A model generated the notes under the pieces. The model ran no database searches. It was not told the origin of the DNA and was given only the letters and a program-made list of their open reading frames with translations. From an uncultured Actinomycetes bacterium (GTDB taxonomy: Bacteria; Actinomycetota; Actinomycetes; Mycobacteriales; Nakamurellaceae): a stretch of 64,000 nucleotides of DNA. Positions 43,224-56,963 of this stretch are shown one piece after another (the first letter of the stretch is position 1; every line of letters begins with the position of its first letter). A program made the position numbers and the translations under genes. The stretch covers positions 39,438 to 103,437 of the forward strand of contig CALANS010000049.1 in NCBI GenBank assembly GCA_937926105.1. The letters are read 5' to 3'.

Positions 43224-45227
43224 ATGACAGTCGACGCCGACAGCGCTGCGGCCATCACGCAGCCCGAGCCGTCCGGCCGTCCGGGGGAATCCGTCGGTAC
43301 CGATCCGGCCTCGCACCCGGGCGACCGACCACCCCATCATCCGACCGCTAGCATCCCCGAACCGCTGCTGGCCGACCCGGTCGCCGAGCGGCGCTGGCGC
43401 GGTCGGTTCACCGCGGTCCGGCTCTCACTGCCCGACCCGGCCCGAGACGCACCCGAGCACGCGGTGTACCTGTCCAACGAATCCGGCCGGTTCGAGCTGG
43501 TGACCTGGCATGCCGGCACCGGGCAGTCCGTGACAGCCACCGAACGTCCGGACGGCACCGTGTTGGGCATGCTGTCCGCGGATGGTCGCTCGCTGTGGTG
43601 GTTTGACGACACCGACGGCGACGAGTTCGGCGTCTGGCGCTATCAGCCATTCGGTGCCGGCCCGGGGGGCGCCGAGATCGCGCTGCCGGGCGTGCCGCCC
43701 GGTTACCCGGCGGGTGCGGCGGTGGGCCGCACGCTGGCCATTGCCGGATTTTCCGACGACGACGGCACCCGGGTGCATCTGGCCCGGGACGGGCGCATCG
43801 AGGTGGTCTATCGGCACGAGACGGACGGCGGCGTCGGGGCGCTGTCCACCGACGAGTCGATCTGGGTGCTCTCGCATTCCGAGCGCGGCGACTCGCGCTA
43901 CCCGGCCCTGCGGGCGCTGCGGGTCGCCGACGGCACGGTGCTCGGTGAGCTGGACGACAGCCCCGGCCGGGGCCTGTCGGCCATGGAGTTCTCGCCGGTG
44001 TCGGGCGATCAGCGACTGCTGGTCGGTCACGAGCGACACGGCCGGGACGAGCTGGGCATCTGGGATCTGACAACGGGCGAGTTCACCGAGCTGGCCATCG
44101 ATCTGCCCGGGGATCTGGACGGCGGCTTCTACGCCGACGGCTCGGCGCTGCTGCTGGTGCACACCTACCAGGGGCGCTCCACCCTGCACCGGTACGACCT
44201 GGGAACCGGCCGGCTGACGCAGCTGCCCGCGGCCCGCGGCGTTGTCTCCGGGGCCCTTGCTCGCCCCGACGGATCGGTGTGGTACCGGCAGTCCAGCGCG
44301 TCGGAGGGCTGGCGGCTGCTGGCGTTGCCGCCGGACCCGGCCGGCGGCGAGACCGACGGCGGCGAGACCGGCGGCGGCGAGACCGGCGGCCGGGTGCTCT
44401 TGGCCTCGCCGGACGGAGGCCCGGCCCCGTCCGAACCCGTCACCGATATCTGGGTGGACGGCCCGGGTGGGCGCATCCATGCGCTGCTGGCCCGCCCGGC
44501 GGGAACCTCGTCGGTGGCCGGCGCCGACCGCAGCAATTCGGCGCTGCCCACCGTCTTCGTGATCCACGGCGGCCCGGCATCGGCGGACGAGGACAGCTTC
44601 GACGCGTTGCGGGCCACCTACCTGGACGCCGGAATCGCGGTGTGTCAGATCAACTATCGCGGCTCAACCGGGTACGGATCGGCATGGCGGGACGCACTGA
44701 CCGAACGGGTCGGGCACACCGAACTGGCCGATATTGCCGCCGTGCACGACCATCTCATCGCCCGCGGGCTGGTGGATGCCGACCGGTCGGCGATTGCCGG
44801 GCACTCCTGGGGCGGATTCCTCACGCTGTTGGCACTGGGTACCCAGCCCAGCCGGTGGGCGGTCGGCGTGGCCGGGGTACCGGTCGCCGACTACGTCGCC
44901 GCCTACGCCGACGAGATGGAGCCGATGCGGGCCTACGACCGCGCCCTGTTCGGGGGATCGCCGGACGAGAACGCGTCCGGTTACACGGATTCGTCACCGC
45001 TGAGCTGGATCGACCAGGTCACGGCGCCGGTGCTGATATTCGCGGGCGAGAACGACCCGCGGTGCCCGATACGGCAGATCGACAACTACCTGGAAGCGCT
45101 GGCCGACCGGCACGCGGACTATCAGGTGTACCGGTTCAACGCCGGGCATGGCTCGATGGTGATCGCCGAACGGCTACGCCAGGTCGCCTGCGAGGTTGCC
45201 TACGTCCGGGACCACCTGCTGGGCTGA
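43224..45227 (+). CDS. S9 family prolyl oligopeptidase-like peptidase
   Basis: 667 residues: a long beta-propeller-like N-terminal part and a C-terminal alpha/beta hydrolase with AGHSWGGFLTLL (nucleophilic Ser), AGENDPRCPI (Asp) and NAGHGSM (His). Cytoplasmic serine peptidase or acyl-aminoacyl peptidase. A Gly-Glu-Thr/Asp repeat (about 16 residues, encoded by three near-identical 15-base units at 44343-44391) interrupts the propeller, possibly a repeat expansion. Divergent from the DUF2510 gene. Confidence 0.88.
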   Translation: MTVDADSAAAITQPEPSGRPGESVGTDPASHPGDRPPHHPTASIPEPLLADPVAERRWRGRFTAVRLSLPDPARDAPEHAVYLSNESGRFELVTWHAGTGQSVTATERPDGTVLGMLSADGRSLWWFDDTDGDEFGVWRYQPFGAGPGGAEIALPGVPPGYPAGAAVGRTLAIAGFSDDDGTRVHLARDGRIEVVYRHETDGGVGALSTDESIWVLSHSERGDSRYPALRALRVADGTVLGELDDSPGRGLSAMEFSPVSGDQRLLVGHERHGRDELGIWDLTTGEFTELAIDLPGDLDGGFYADGSALLLVHTYQGRSTLHRYDLGTGRLTQLPAARGVVSGALARPDGSVWYRQSSASEGWRLLALPPDPAGGETDGGETGGGETGGRVLLASPDGGPAPSEPVTDIWVDGPGGRIHALLARPAGTSSVAGADRSNSALPTVFVIHGGPASADEDSFDALRATYLDAGIAVCQINYRGSTGYGSAWRDALTERVGHTELADIAAVHDHLIARGLVDADRSAIAGHSWGGFLTLLALGTQPSRWAVGVAGVPVADYVAAYADEMEPMRAYDRALFGGSPDENASGYTDSSPLSWIDQVTAPVLIFAGENDPRCPIRQIDNYLEALADRHADYQVYRFNAGHGSMVIAERLRQVACEVAYVRDHLLG

Positions 45228-45239
45228 CCGTGGGCCCTG

Positions 45240-45290
45240 CCCGGCTTGTGAGTCTGAGGTTGCGCTATGGCGCCACGTGGGACACCCAAG
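45240..45290 (+). repeat. 51-bp dispersed repeat, copy 1
   Basis: Starts CCCGGCTTGTGAGTCTGAGG and ends TGGGACACCCAAG; 47 of 51 bases match the inverted copy at 52006-52056. CGGCTTG (45242-45248) and CAAGCCG (45287-45293) form a 7-base terminal inverted repeat, and GGCGCC lies in the middle. Located between the convergent S9 peptidase and acyl-CoA synthetase genes. Confidence 0.85.
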
Positions 45291-45310
45291 CCGTACCCGC
45301 CCCGGGCTTC

Positions 45311-47041
45311 TCAGCGGAGCTCGGGGAAGTCCTCCAGCCGGAACTCGCCATCCGGCCCGGCGGCAGAGCCCGAATGCAGCTCATCCTCCCGGCCGCGCAG
45401 CTCCACCCGGCGAATCTTGCCGGAGATGGTCTTGGGCAACTCCTCGGTGAATTCCAGCCGGCGGATCCGCTTGTACGCGGCCAGGTGCTGCAGGGCGTAC
45501 CCGAAGATCGACGCGGCGGTCCCCCGATCCGGGGCGTGCCCGGCGCCGAGGGTCACATAGGCCTTCGCCACCGCCAGGCGCACCGGGTCCGGCGAAGGCA
45601 CCACGGCCGCCTCCGTCACCGCCGGATGTTCCAGCAGCACCGACTCCAGCTCGAACGGGGAGATCCGGTAGTCCGACGCCTTGAACACGTCGTCGGCCCG
45701 GCCCACATAGGTGATATATCCGTCGGCATCCCGAGAACCGACGTCGCCGGTGTGGTAAAAGCCGTCCCGCATGGCCTCGGCGGTGCGGGCGTCGTCGCCT
45801 CGGTAGCCGGCCATCAGCCCCACCGGTCGCTCGGACAGGTCGATGCAGATCTCGCCCTCGTCGCCGACCTCGTCGGTCGCCGGGTCGATCAGTGCGATCG
45901 TGTAGCCGGGCAGCGGTCGCCCCATCGACCCGGACTTCACCGGTTGCCCGGGGCTGTTGGCCACCTGCGCGCAGGTCTCGGTCTGGCCATAGCCGTCCCG
46001 GATGGTGATGCCCCACGCCTTGCGCACCTGGTCGATGACCTCCGGGTTGAGCGGCTCCCCGGCGCCCAGGGCCTCCCGCGGCGGTGTAGCAAGCTGCGTC
46101 ATGTCGGCCTGGATCAGCATGCGCCACACCGTGGGTGGCGCGCAGAAGGTGGTGACGTGGTGCTCGCCCATCACCCCCATCAGGGCGGCGGCGTCGAACC
46201 GGTCGTAGTTATATAGAAACACCGTCGCACCGGCATTCCACGGCGCGAACACGTTGGACCAGGCGTGCTTCGCCCAGCCGGGCGAGGAGATGTTCATGTG
46301 CACGTCGCCGGGCTGCGCACCGATCCAGTACATCGTGGACAGGTGCCCGATCGGGTACGAAATATGCGTGTGCTCCACCAGTTTCGGCAGCGCCGTGGTG
46401 CCGGAGGTGAAATAGAGCAGCAGTGGGTCGGAAGCGGCGGTGACGCCCTCCGGCTCAAAGCCGGCGGAATCCAGGGTCGAGGCAGCGTCGGCATAGTCGA
46501 CCCAGCCATCCGGCGCACCGCCCGCCGCGCCGACCACGATCCGGGTGAATTCGCCGGGCACTCCGGAGAATGTCGCCACGTCGGCGTCCCGAGCGATGAC
46601 GAACCTCGCGTTTCCCCGGTCCACTCGGTCGCGCAGATCGGCGGTGGACAGCAGGGTCGAGGCCGGGATGATCACCGCGCCCAGCTTCATCGCCGCCAGG
46701 ATCGACTCCCATAGCTCGACCTGGTTGCCCAGCATCAGGATGATCTTCTCGCCGCGGGCGACGCCCAGGCCGCGCAGCCACGTCGCCACCTGGTCCGACC
46801 GGCGGGACAGCGCGCCGTAGGTCCAGCTGCCGACCGTACCGTCCGCCTCCACCAGGGTCAGCGCGGCCCGGTCGGGGTGCTCGTCGGCGAGCACGTCGAA
46901 GTGTTCCAGGGCCCAGTTGAATTCCGCCGGCCGAGGCCAGGAGAACCCACCGCGTGCCGCCGCCAGATCCTCCCGGTTGTCCAGCAGGAAGTCCCGGGCC
47001 GCCCGGAACTCCGCCCCGGCCGCCGTGCGCTGTGCTCCCAT
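45311..47041 (-). CDS. AMP-binding acyl-CoA synthetase
   Basis: About 576 residues. Adenylation motifs: LYFTSGTTALPKLVEHTH (P-loop), DGYGQTET, YHTGDVGSRDADGYITYVGR, DDVFKASDYRISPFELE and the C-terminal PKTISGKIRR with the catalytic Lys. Related to medium-chain/aromatic acyl-CoA synthetases. It activates a carboxylic acid to its CoA thioester with ATP. ATG 47041 has AAAGGTCAGGG upstream. Confidence 0.9.
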   Translation of the reverse strand: MGAQRTAAGAEFRAARDFLLDNREDLAAARGGFSWPRPAEFNWALEHFDVLADEHPDRAALTLVEADGTVGSWTYGALSRRSDQVATWLRGLGVARGEKIILMLGNQVELWESILAAMKLGAVIIPASTLLSTADLRDRVDRGNARFVIARDADVATFSGVPGEFTRIVVGAAGGAPDGWVDYADAASTLDSAGFEPEGVTAASDPLLLYFTSGTTALPKLVEHTHISYPIGHLSTMYWIGAQPGDVHMNISSPGWAKHAWSNVFAPWNAGATVFLYNYDRFDAAALMGVMGEHHVTTFCAPPTVWRMLIQADMTQLATPPREALGAGEPLNPEVIDQVRKAWGITIRDGYGQTETCAQVANSPGQPVKSGSMGRPLPGYTIALIDPATDEVGDEGEICIDLSERPVGLMAGYRGDDARTAEAMRDGFYHTGDVGSRDADGYITYVGRADDVFKASDYRISPFELESVLLEHPAVTEAAVVPSPDPVRLAVAKAYVTLGAGHAPDRGTAASIFGYALQHLAAYKRIRRLEFTEELPKTISGKIRRVELRGREDELHSGSAAGPDGEFRLEDFPELR

Positions 47042-47127
47042 CGCCCTGACCTTTCGTGGTGATCGCTCTCGTGTTGCCAGGATGTCACCGGCCGGGCGGG
47101 CTCGCACGGCGGCACTCCGCACCGGGA

Positions 47128-48388
47128 TCAGCCCGACAGTTGTATCGGCGCGATACGGTTCAGCGAGTGCATCCCCGCAGCCAGGTCGGGCACCAGCAGG
47201 TTGGTCCGGGTCCAGGCAAGCCCGTTGCCGGGTGTCACGGGCTGGTCGAGGGGAACCAGGGTGCGCGAGGTGCCGCCGTCGACGGACAGTAGACGCAGCG
47301 CGTCGGTGTCATCGTCGCGCGCGCGGGCGATCAACGCCAATTGCGAGCCGTCCGGCGAAACGGCGGCGGCGTCCGGCAGCAGGTCCTCGGTGCCTGGCAC
47401 GACGGTCAGCGCCCCCGTGTCCAGGTCGGCCCAGACCGGCGGCCACTGGGTGAAGGTCACCGGGTCGACCATCCATAGCAGCGCGCTGTGCCCGTCCGGT
47501 GCGAGCGCCAGCGGCACGGCCTGAGTGCTGGCGGTAACCATGTCGCCGGTCAGCGCCACGGTGTGCAGGCTCCTGCTGTCCAGGTCGACGACCACCAGTT
47601 GTGGCTGGTGCGGGGTCCCGCTGCTGATCACCGGAAGGACGGCGATGCCGCCACCGGTCAGCAGGGTGCCCGCCGCGTAGGCAGCCTTGCCCGCAATCGA
47701 ACCCAGATCGGCGGCCCGGTCGGAGGTGGGATCGATCTCCGCCAGATGCGTCGTCCCCGGGCCCGGGCTGGGGATGACGGCCAGCAACGACCCCCGCGCG
47801 GTCCAGGCAATCAACACGTAGGGCGGGACCGTCGAGGTGGTCGAACCGCCTTCTCCTGTCGTCACTGATTCGCCCGTGGGCGGAATGGATTCGGTGGTAG
47901 ACGGAATGAAATCGCTCGTGGAAGGGGTGGACTCATCCGTGGACGCGGGCGGTTTCGCCTCCGTGGTCGATAGCCGTAGCGGCGGTACCCGGCGGGCGGC
48001 GCCGTCGTCGGTGGAGATCAACCAGAGTCGCCCCCGAAACGTCTGGGCCATGTCTTCCAGCGCGGCCACCGTTGTCCCGTCCGGCGAGAACAGCACCTGG
48101 CCGATCGGTGCGCCCAGCTCGGCGCACACCCCGGTGTGCCGCAGCCCCCGCTCCAGCCCGGTCGGCGGGTCGAATGCACAACCCGGCATCGGTCCTCGTG
48201 ACCGCCAGGGAGCCGTCGCGGGAGTAGGCGACGGCCCCGCCGACCGGAGTGGCCATGCTGGCGGTGACGGAGTCCAGCGGCAGCGGCTGGTACGGCGCCT
48301 GGCGAGCCGCCCCGGACACCGGCGACGAGCAGCCTGCCAGCACGACCACACCGACCGCAGCAACCATTGCTGCGACTCGCCTGTGCAT
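47128..48388 (-). pseudogene. LpqB-like lipoprotein gene interrupted by a frameshift
   Basis: The ATG at 48388 begins a lipoprotein signal peptide (MHRRVAAMVAAVGVVVLAGC). That frame reads sensibly to ~TRTDAG near 48187, after which the coherent protein continues in another frame (FDPPTGLERGLRHTG, PIGQVLFSPDGTTVAALED) to the stop at 47128. The total length is one base more than a multiple of three, so a single extra base near the GGGTTGT at ~48182-48188 explains it. The rest has beta-propeller-like repeats (SPDGSQLALI) and a Thr/Ser/Pro linker. Either a real frameshift or a sequencing error. Confidence 0.75.
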
Positions 48389-48491
48389 AACCGATCCCCT
48401 CGTGAGCTCGCCCCGATGCCAGCGCGACCCACGGTAACCGACCCCGGGCGCCGCCCGGCGGTGATTCGACGTTCGGGGCGCACCGCGCGCA

Positions 48492-49199
48492 CTACCGGAT
48501 CAGTCGCAGCGCCTCGCGCGTGCTCAGACCGGACAGCCGCTTCGCATGCTCGGCCACGTACGCGGTGACCCAGGCCGGATCGGTCTTGGAGTACTCCCGC
48601 AGCGCCCAACCGATCGCCTTGCGGCTGAAGAAGTCTCGATCGTCGAGGCTGCCGGCAAGGCAGTCGGCGAGCAGTGCAACATCGGTGCCGGATCTGCGGC
48701 GGTTCTGCGCCAGGATGGCGACCCGCCGGATCCACAGATCCGCATCCGTCGACCATCCGCGCAGCGCCGGCGTCATCTCCGCCGGATGCGCAGCCAGCAT
48801 CGGGCCGACCAGATGCTCGGCAATCTCGTCGCACACATCCCACCAGGCGCCGGTGCGGATCAGGTGCTCCCACAACGGAAGTGCGGCCATCTCGCGAGCC
48901 CAGTCGGAATAGGCACGGAACCGGGCCAGCGCGAGCGCCGCATACCACTGCTCGCGGTGCGTGACGCCATCCCACAGGTCACGGATGGCCCGCTGCCAGT
49001 CGTCGGCGTCCGGCAGCACGTACTGCCGACACAGCGCCGCCATCGTCCTGCGCACGTCGGGCAGCGTCAGCCCGTGATACGGCAACCGGGAGCGCATATA
49101 GACCCGCTGCCCGGCCGCTCGATCCGGGTTCGCCCGCGCTGCGAGCGACCCTCGAACCAGACACACCAACGCATCGCTGGTGACCGGGGACGGGGCCAT
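48492..49199 (-). CDS. DNA alkylation repair protein (AlkD-like HEAT-repeat)
   Basis: 235 residues, largely alpha-helical with HEAT-like units: LWDGVTHREQWYAALALARF, WWDVCDEIAEHLVGPMLAAH, WIRRVAILAQ, DFFSRKAIGWALREY. The late WALREYSKTDP block is characteristic of the AlkD/DNA_alkylation family, which excises N3- and N7-alkylated purines. GC is moderately high, like neighbouring genes. Confidence 0.85.
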   Translation of the reverse strand: MAPSPVTSDALVCLVRGSLAARANPDRAAGQRVYMRSRLPYHGLTLPDVRRTMAALCRQYVLPDADDWQRAIRDLWDGVTHREQWYAALALARFRAYSDWAREMAALPLWEHLIRTGAWWDVCDEIAEHLVGPMLAAHPAEMTPALRGWSTDADLWIRRVAILAQNRRRSGTDVALLADCLAGSLDDRDFFSRKAIGWALREYSKTDPAWVTAYVAEHAKRLSGLSTREALRLIR

Positions 49200-49218
49200 C
49201 GCGCCCGCTCGTGCCGTG

Positions 49219-51560
<2,342 letters not shown>

Positions 51561-51848
51561 CGGACCGTCCGCCCTTCTCCGCTAGCCGTTGGTCGACCGG
51601 ACGATCTCCCGCCGGCAGCAAGGGGCACCGCAAGTCCTCGCGCCGCACGGCGGCTGACCGGTCGATCGCGTCGGCGAGATCGACTGTTGATCACAGCAGG
51701 GTCCGGTGGCCGCATCACCAGGCAATTCGGCCGGTGACGATTCTACCGGGGCGGGCCGCCGTCGGAATCGACCGGCCGGTCGGCTGCCGCGCCGGCCCGA
51801 GTGCCCGGCGCCGAGGATCGGGTGCGCATGAGTCGTCCTACCCGGCGG
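51561..51848. other. Divergent region upstream of ask
   Basis: About 290 bases between the ask start and the leuA leader promoter. It presumably holds the ask promoter. I see no gene or clear structure in it. Confidence 0.5.
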
Positions 51849-51877
51849 TTGGGCATAGCGGCGCCGCGGAGTACAGT
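51849..51877 (+). promoter_or_regulatory. Candidate promoter of leuA leader
   Basis: TTGGGC (51849-51854), a 17-base spacer and TACAGT (51872-51877). The leader peptide GTG at 51885 falls about where transcription would begin, so the leader may be leaderless, as is frequent in these bacteria. Confidence 0.5.
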
Positions 51878-51884
51878 CCCACCC

Positions 51885-51947
51885 GTGGTGCGTGCCGCAG
51901 TGCCCGCGCAGGGCCTGCTCCTTAGCCGCCGCGACGGGGCCTGGTAA
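51885..51947 (+). CDS. leuA leader peptide with three leucine codons
   Basis: Twenty codons from GTG 51885 (or 19 from GTG 51888) to TAA: VVRAAVPAQGLLLSRRDGAW. Three consecutive Leu codons (CTG CTC CTT) sit where a ribosome would stall under leucine shortage, immediately 5' of the attenuator stem. Actinobacterial leuA genes are known to carry such Leu leader peptides. Confidence 0.8.
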   Translation: MVRAAVPAQGLLLSRRDGAW

Positions 51948-51967
51948 GACCGGCCTCTCCGTCGCGG
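51929..51967 (+). terminator. leuA attenuator hairpin
   Basis: CCGCGACGG (51929-51937) pairs with CCGTCGCGG (51959-51967), extendable by 2 pairs, with a ~17-base loop. The left arm overlaps the last leader codons, so a ribosome stalled on the Leu codons would leave it free and one finishing at TAA would cover it. There is no T-run after the stem. Confidence 0.6.
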
Positions 51968-51973
51968 GACTGA

Positions 51974-53890
<1,917 letters not shown>

Positions 53891-53900
53891 GGACGCGTCA

Positions 53901-53934
53901 GCGCTCCGGCGGCCGGGAGTGGCCGCCGGAGCGC
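53901..53934. terminator. Strong hairpin terminator between leuA and cspA
   Basis: GCGCTCCGGCGGCC (53901-53914) and its perfect complement (53921-53934) with a 6-base loop, lying between two convergent genes. GC-rich and lacking a T-run, as usual in actinobacteria. Confidence 0.8.
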
Positions 53935-53998
53935 GGACGAGCATGGGACGTGATCGAACAGTGCCCGGCTACGCCGGCCGGGCCGATGTCGACGACGC

Positions 53999-54202
53999 TC
54001 AGGCGGGGGTGACGCCGGTGGCCTGCGGCCCCTTGGCGCCCTGGGTGACGGTGTACGTCACCTTCTGGCCCTCGTCCAGCGACCGGAAGCCGGTGGACTG
54101 GATCTCGGAGTAGTGGACGAAGACGTCCGCGCCGCCGTCATCCGGGGCGATGAAGCCGAAGCCCTTGTCGGCGTTGAACCACTTGACAGTTCCCTGTGCC
54201 AT
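53999..54202 (-). CDS. cspA: Cold-shock protein
   Basis: 67 residues, a full cold-shock domain: [17 protein letters not shown] (RNP1) and VFVHYSEI (RNP2). Single-stranded nucleic-acid binding protein that destabilises RNA secondary structure. ATG 54202 has AAGGAA upstream; the longer open frame is not credible. Confidence 0.94.
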   Translation of the reverse strand: MAQGTVKWFNADKGFGFIAPDDGGADVFVHYSEIQSTGFRSLDEGQKVTYTVTQGAKGPQATGVTPA

Positions 54203-54547
54203 CAACATTCCTTGCGTGCGATGTGCTCGGATCCGATTTTGGCCCGAGATGGTGCCGTTGGGCCGTCGATTGCGAGCTCTTCGGCCCCATCGGCGCCGCA
54301 CGTGCGGGCCCGGGCGATCCGAGCCGTACGGCGGGCAGAGTGGACAGGAAATCACGAACCAATTGATCCAACTCAGGTTCAGTATGGCATATGCGGCCGG
54401 GCACGGATGCCCGAAGGCTCACCAATCTGTGGTGCATACTGGCGGCAACGTCCGGGGCGCCGATCGATCGCGTCGGCCGGGCGGTGCCCAGCGTTGCAAC
54501 CGCGCGTCACGGGCTCCCTCCGGCCCGGCAAGGACGTCGATCCATTC
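54203..54547. other. Divergent region between cspA and desaturase genes
   Basis: About 345 bases. No gene is recognised. It likely includes a long 5' leader for the cold-shock gene, as in relatives, and the desaturase promoter. No confident promoter elements were identified. Confidence 0.45.
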
Positions 54548-55612
54548 ATGACCGCTACCCGCACCCCGGAACGCGCGACAGGCCGCGCGACCAGCGACTA
54601 CTCCACCGTGCTCAAGGCCGTTCAGGCACATGGCCTGATGCACCGCCGCTACGGCTTCTACGTCACCAAGATCTCGGCGCTGCTGGTGGCGCTGGCCGGC
54701 GGATGGGTGGGTTTCGCGTTCCTGGGTGCCCACTGGGCACAGCTGGCCGTCGCGGGCGGGCTGGCCGTGGTGTTCACCCAACTGCTGTTTCTGAGCCACG
54801 ACGCCGCCCACCGGCAGATCTTCCGCTCCGGCAGGGCGAACGAGTGGACCGCGCTGGCGCTGGGCACCGGGCTCGGCGGGGTCAGCCTCGGCTGGTGGAA
54901 TTCCAAGCACACTCGGCATCACCAGGCTCCGAACCAGATCGGCAAGGACCCGGACATCACACCGTCGGTGGTGCATTTCTACCGCGAGATGCAGCCAGCA
55001 CGCGGCGTCGTGGCGACGGCGCTACGCGACCGGCAGGGGTGGTGGTTCTTCCCGCTATTGATCGTAGAGGCGGTGCATCTGCATGCACAGAGCGTGCACG
55101 CGGTGGTCACCCGACGCGGGATGAAGCACCGTGGGATCGAGGGCGCACTGCTGGCGGTGCGGCTAGTCGCCTACCCCGCCGTGCTGTTCGTCTTCCTGCC
55201 GTGGGGCATCGCCGCGGCCTTCCTGGGCGTCCAACTCGCCACGACCGGCCTGTACCTGGGCTCGGCGTTCTCGGCCAGCCACATCGGCATGCCCACCGTG
55301 CCCCGTGACAGCAAGATCGACTTCCTGCGCCGACAGGTGCTGATGTCGCGCAACGTCGCGGGCGGCCGGGTCGCGAGCCTGGCGATGGGCGGGCTCAACT
55401 ACCAGATCGAGCACCACCTGTTCCCGGCCATGCCCCGACCGAACCTGCGCCGGGCGCGCCCGATCGTGCAGGCGTTCTGCACCGCTCGTGACATCCAGTA
55501 TCAGGAGGTGCCGATCCACCGGGCCTGGGTGGCGGTCGCCCGGCACCTAAATCGAGTCGGGCTCTCGGCAGCCACCGCCGTCAGCTGTCCGACCGCGGCG
55601 TCCCTTCGCTGA
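54548..55612 (+). CDS. Fatty acid desaturase family protein
   Basis: 354 residues. Three histidine boxes of membrane desaturases: HDAAH, HTRHH and QIEHH. Hydrophobic helices surround them (LLVALAGGWVGFAFLGA and others). It inserts a double bond in acyl lipids using a di-iron site; the QxxHH form of the third box is of the front-end/linoleoyl desaturase type. Divergent from the cold-shock gene, consistent with cold-induced membrane adjustment. Its 3' end overlaps the convergent sigma factor gene by 32 bases. Confidence 0.9.
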   Translation: MTATRTPERATGRATSDYSTVLKAVQAHGLMHRRYGFYVTKISALLVALAGGWVGFAFLGAHWAQLAVAGGLAVVFTQLLFLSHDAAHRQIFRSGRANEWTALALGTGLGGVSLGWWNSKHTRHHQAPNQIGKDPDITPSVVHFYREMQPARGVVATALRDRQGWWFFPLLIVEAVHLHAQSVHAVVTRRGMKHRGIEGALLAVRLVAYPAVLFVFLPWGIAAAFLGVQLATTGLYLGSAFSASHIGMPTVPRDSKIDFLRRQVLMSRNVAGGRVASLAMGGLNYQIEHHLFPAMPRPNLRRARPIVQAFCTARDIQYQEVPIHRAWVAVARHLNRVGLSAATAVSCPTAASLR

Positions 55613-56906
55613 CGGCCCGCTCCCCGGTGGCCCTGGCCAGCAGCAGGTCGCGTTCGGCGGCATTACGCGCCAGGTCGGCGGCGCGGGCGAACTCCGCCCG
55701 GGACTCCGCGCGACGGCCCAATCGCTCCAACAGGTCGCCCCGCACGCTGGGCAGCAGATGATTGCCGCGCAGCGCCGGCTCACTCGCCAGCCGATCCAGG
55801 ATGGCCAGCGCCGCCCGCGGGCCGCGCGAGCGGGAGACCGCGACCGCGCGGTTGAGCTCGACGACCGGGGACGGCGCGAGCTCGGCGAGAATCCCGTAGA
55901 GCTCGGCGATGCGCGCCCAGTCGGTGTCGGCGACCGCGGCAGCCCGCGCGTGGCAGGCGGCGATGGCGGCCTGTAGCGCGTAGTAGCCGTAGGCGCCACC
56001 GCGCTCCTCTGCGCGGCGCAGGGCGTCTATCCCGCGGCCGATCAGCAGCCGATCCCACCGCGCGCGGTTCTGCTGTTCCAGCAGCACGGGTGCGCCGTCC
56101 GACCCGACCCGGGCGGGCAGCCGGGAGGCCTGCAGCTCCAGCAGGGCCGCCAGCCCGTGCACCTCCGGCTCGTTCGGCACCAGCTGTTGCACCAGCCGGG
56201 CCAGTCGCAGCGCCTCGTAGCACAGGTCGGGCCTGGTCCACTCGTCACCGGCGGTGGCCGTGTAACCCTCGTTGAAGATCAGGTAGACCACGCGCAGCAC
56301 GGCGGGCAACCGGCCGGCGACCTCGTCACCGCTGGGCGCTTCGAACGTCACCCTCGCGGCGCGCAGCGTCCGCTTCGCCCGGGAGATCCGTTGCGCCACC
56401 GTCGGCTCCGCCACCAGGTAGGCGCGGGCTATCTCGGCGGCGGTCAGTCCGCCCAACAGCCGCAGGGTCATCGTCACCTGCGCATCCACCGTCAGCGCCG
56501 GATGGCAGGCCAGGAATATCAGCCGCAGCAGGTCGTCGGCGATGCGGTCGCCGGTGAGCTCATCCGGGCGGCATTCCACGCCCTCACCGTCGATCTGCCG
56601 CTCCCGACCGAGCTGGGCGAGCTTCGCGTCATGACGGCGGCTGCGCCGGACGGCATCGACCGTGCGACGGCGTCCGACGGCCATCAACCAGGCACCGGGA
56701 TTGGCGGGCACACCGACCCTTGGCCACTGCTCCAACGCCGCCACCAGGGCGTCCTGCGCACATTCCTCGGCCAGCCCCACGTCGCGCACCAGTCGGGCGA
56801 GCCCGGCGATCAGTCGCGGATATTCCAGCCGGACCACCGCCTCGATCGCCCGGTGGGTCGCCTCCGACCCGATCGCCGGGTCGGAGGTGGGCTGATCGGC
56901 CGTCAC
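55581..56906 (-). CDS. ECF42-type RNA polymerase sigma factor with helical C-terminal extension
   Basis: About 441 residues. Sigma region 2 (LARLVRDVGLAEECAQDALV) and region 4 (LRLLGGLTAAEIARAYLV, EPTVAQRISRAKRTLR) are followed by ~230 residues of helical TPR-like sequence (LYGILAELAPSPVVELNRAV). This build, with adjacent DGPF/YCII genes, is characteristic of the ECF42 group. GTG 56906 is chosen; TTG 56942 is also possible. It is the third gene of the operon after two YCII proteins. Confidence 0.88.
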   Translation of the reverse strand: MTADQPTSDPAIGSEATHRAIEAVVRLEYPRLIAGLARLVRDVGLAEECAQDALVAALEQWPRVGVPANPGAWLMAVGRRRTVDAVRRSRRHDAKLAQLGRERQIDGEGVECRPDELTGDRIADDLLRLIFLACHPALTVDAQVTMTLRLLGGLTAAEIARAYLVAEPTVAQRISRAKRTLRAARVTFEAPSGDEVAGRLPAVLRVVYLIFNEGYTATAGDEWTRPDLCYEALRLARLVQQLVPNEPEVHGLAALLELQASRLPARVGSDGAPVLLEQQNRARWDRLLIGRGIDALRRAEERGGAYGYYALQAAIAACHARAAAVADTDWARIAELYGILAELAPSPVVELNRAVAVSRSRGPRAALAILDRLASEPALRGNHLLPSVRGDLLERLGRRAESRAEFARAADLARNAAERDLLLARATGERAVSEGTPRSDS

Positions 56907-56963
56907 GGGACCGATCAGACCACCGGCGGCCCGTCCGGGCAAGCAGCCCGGGTCCCCGCCAGG

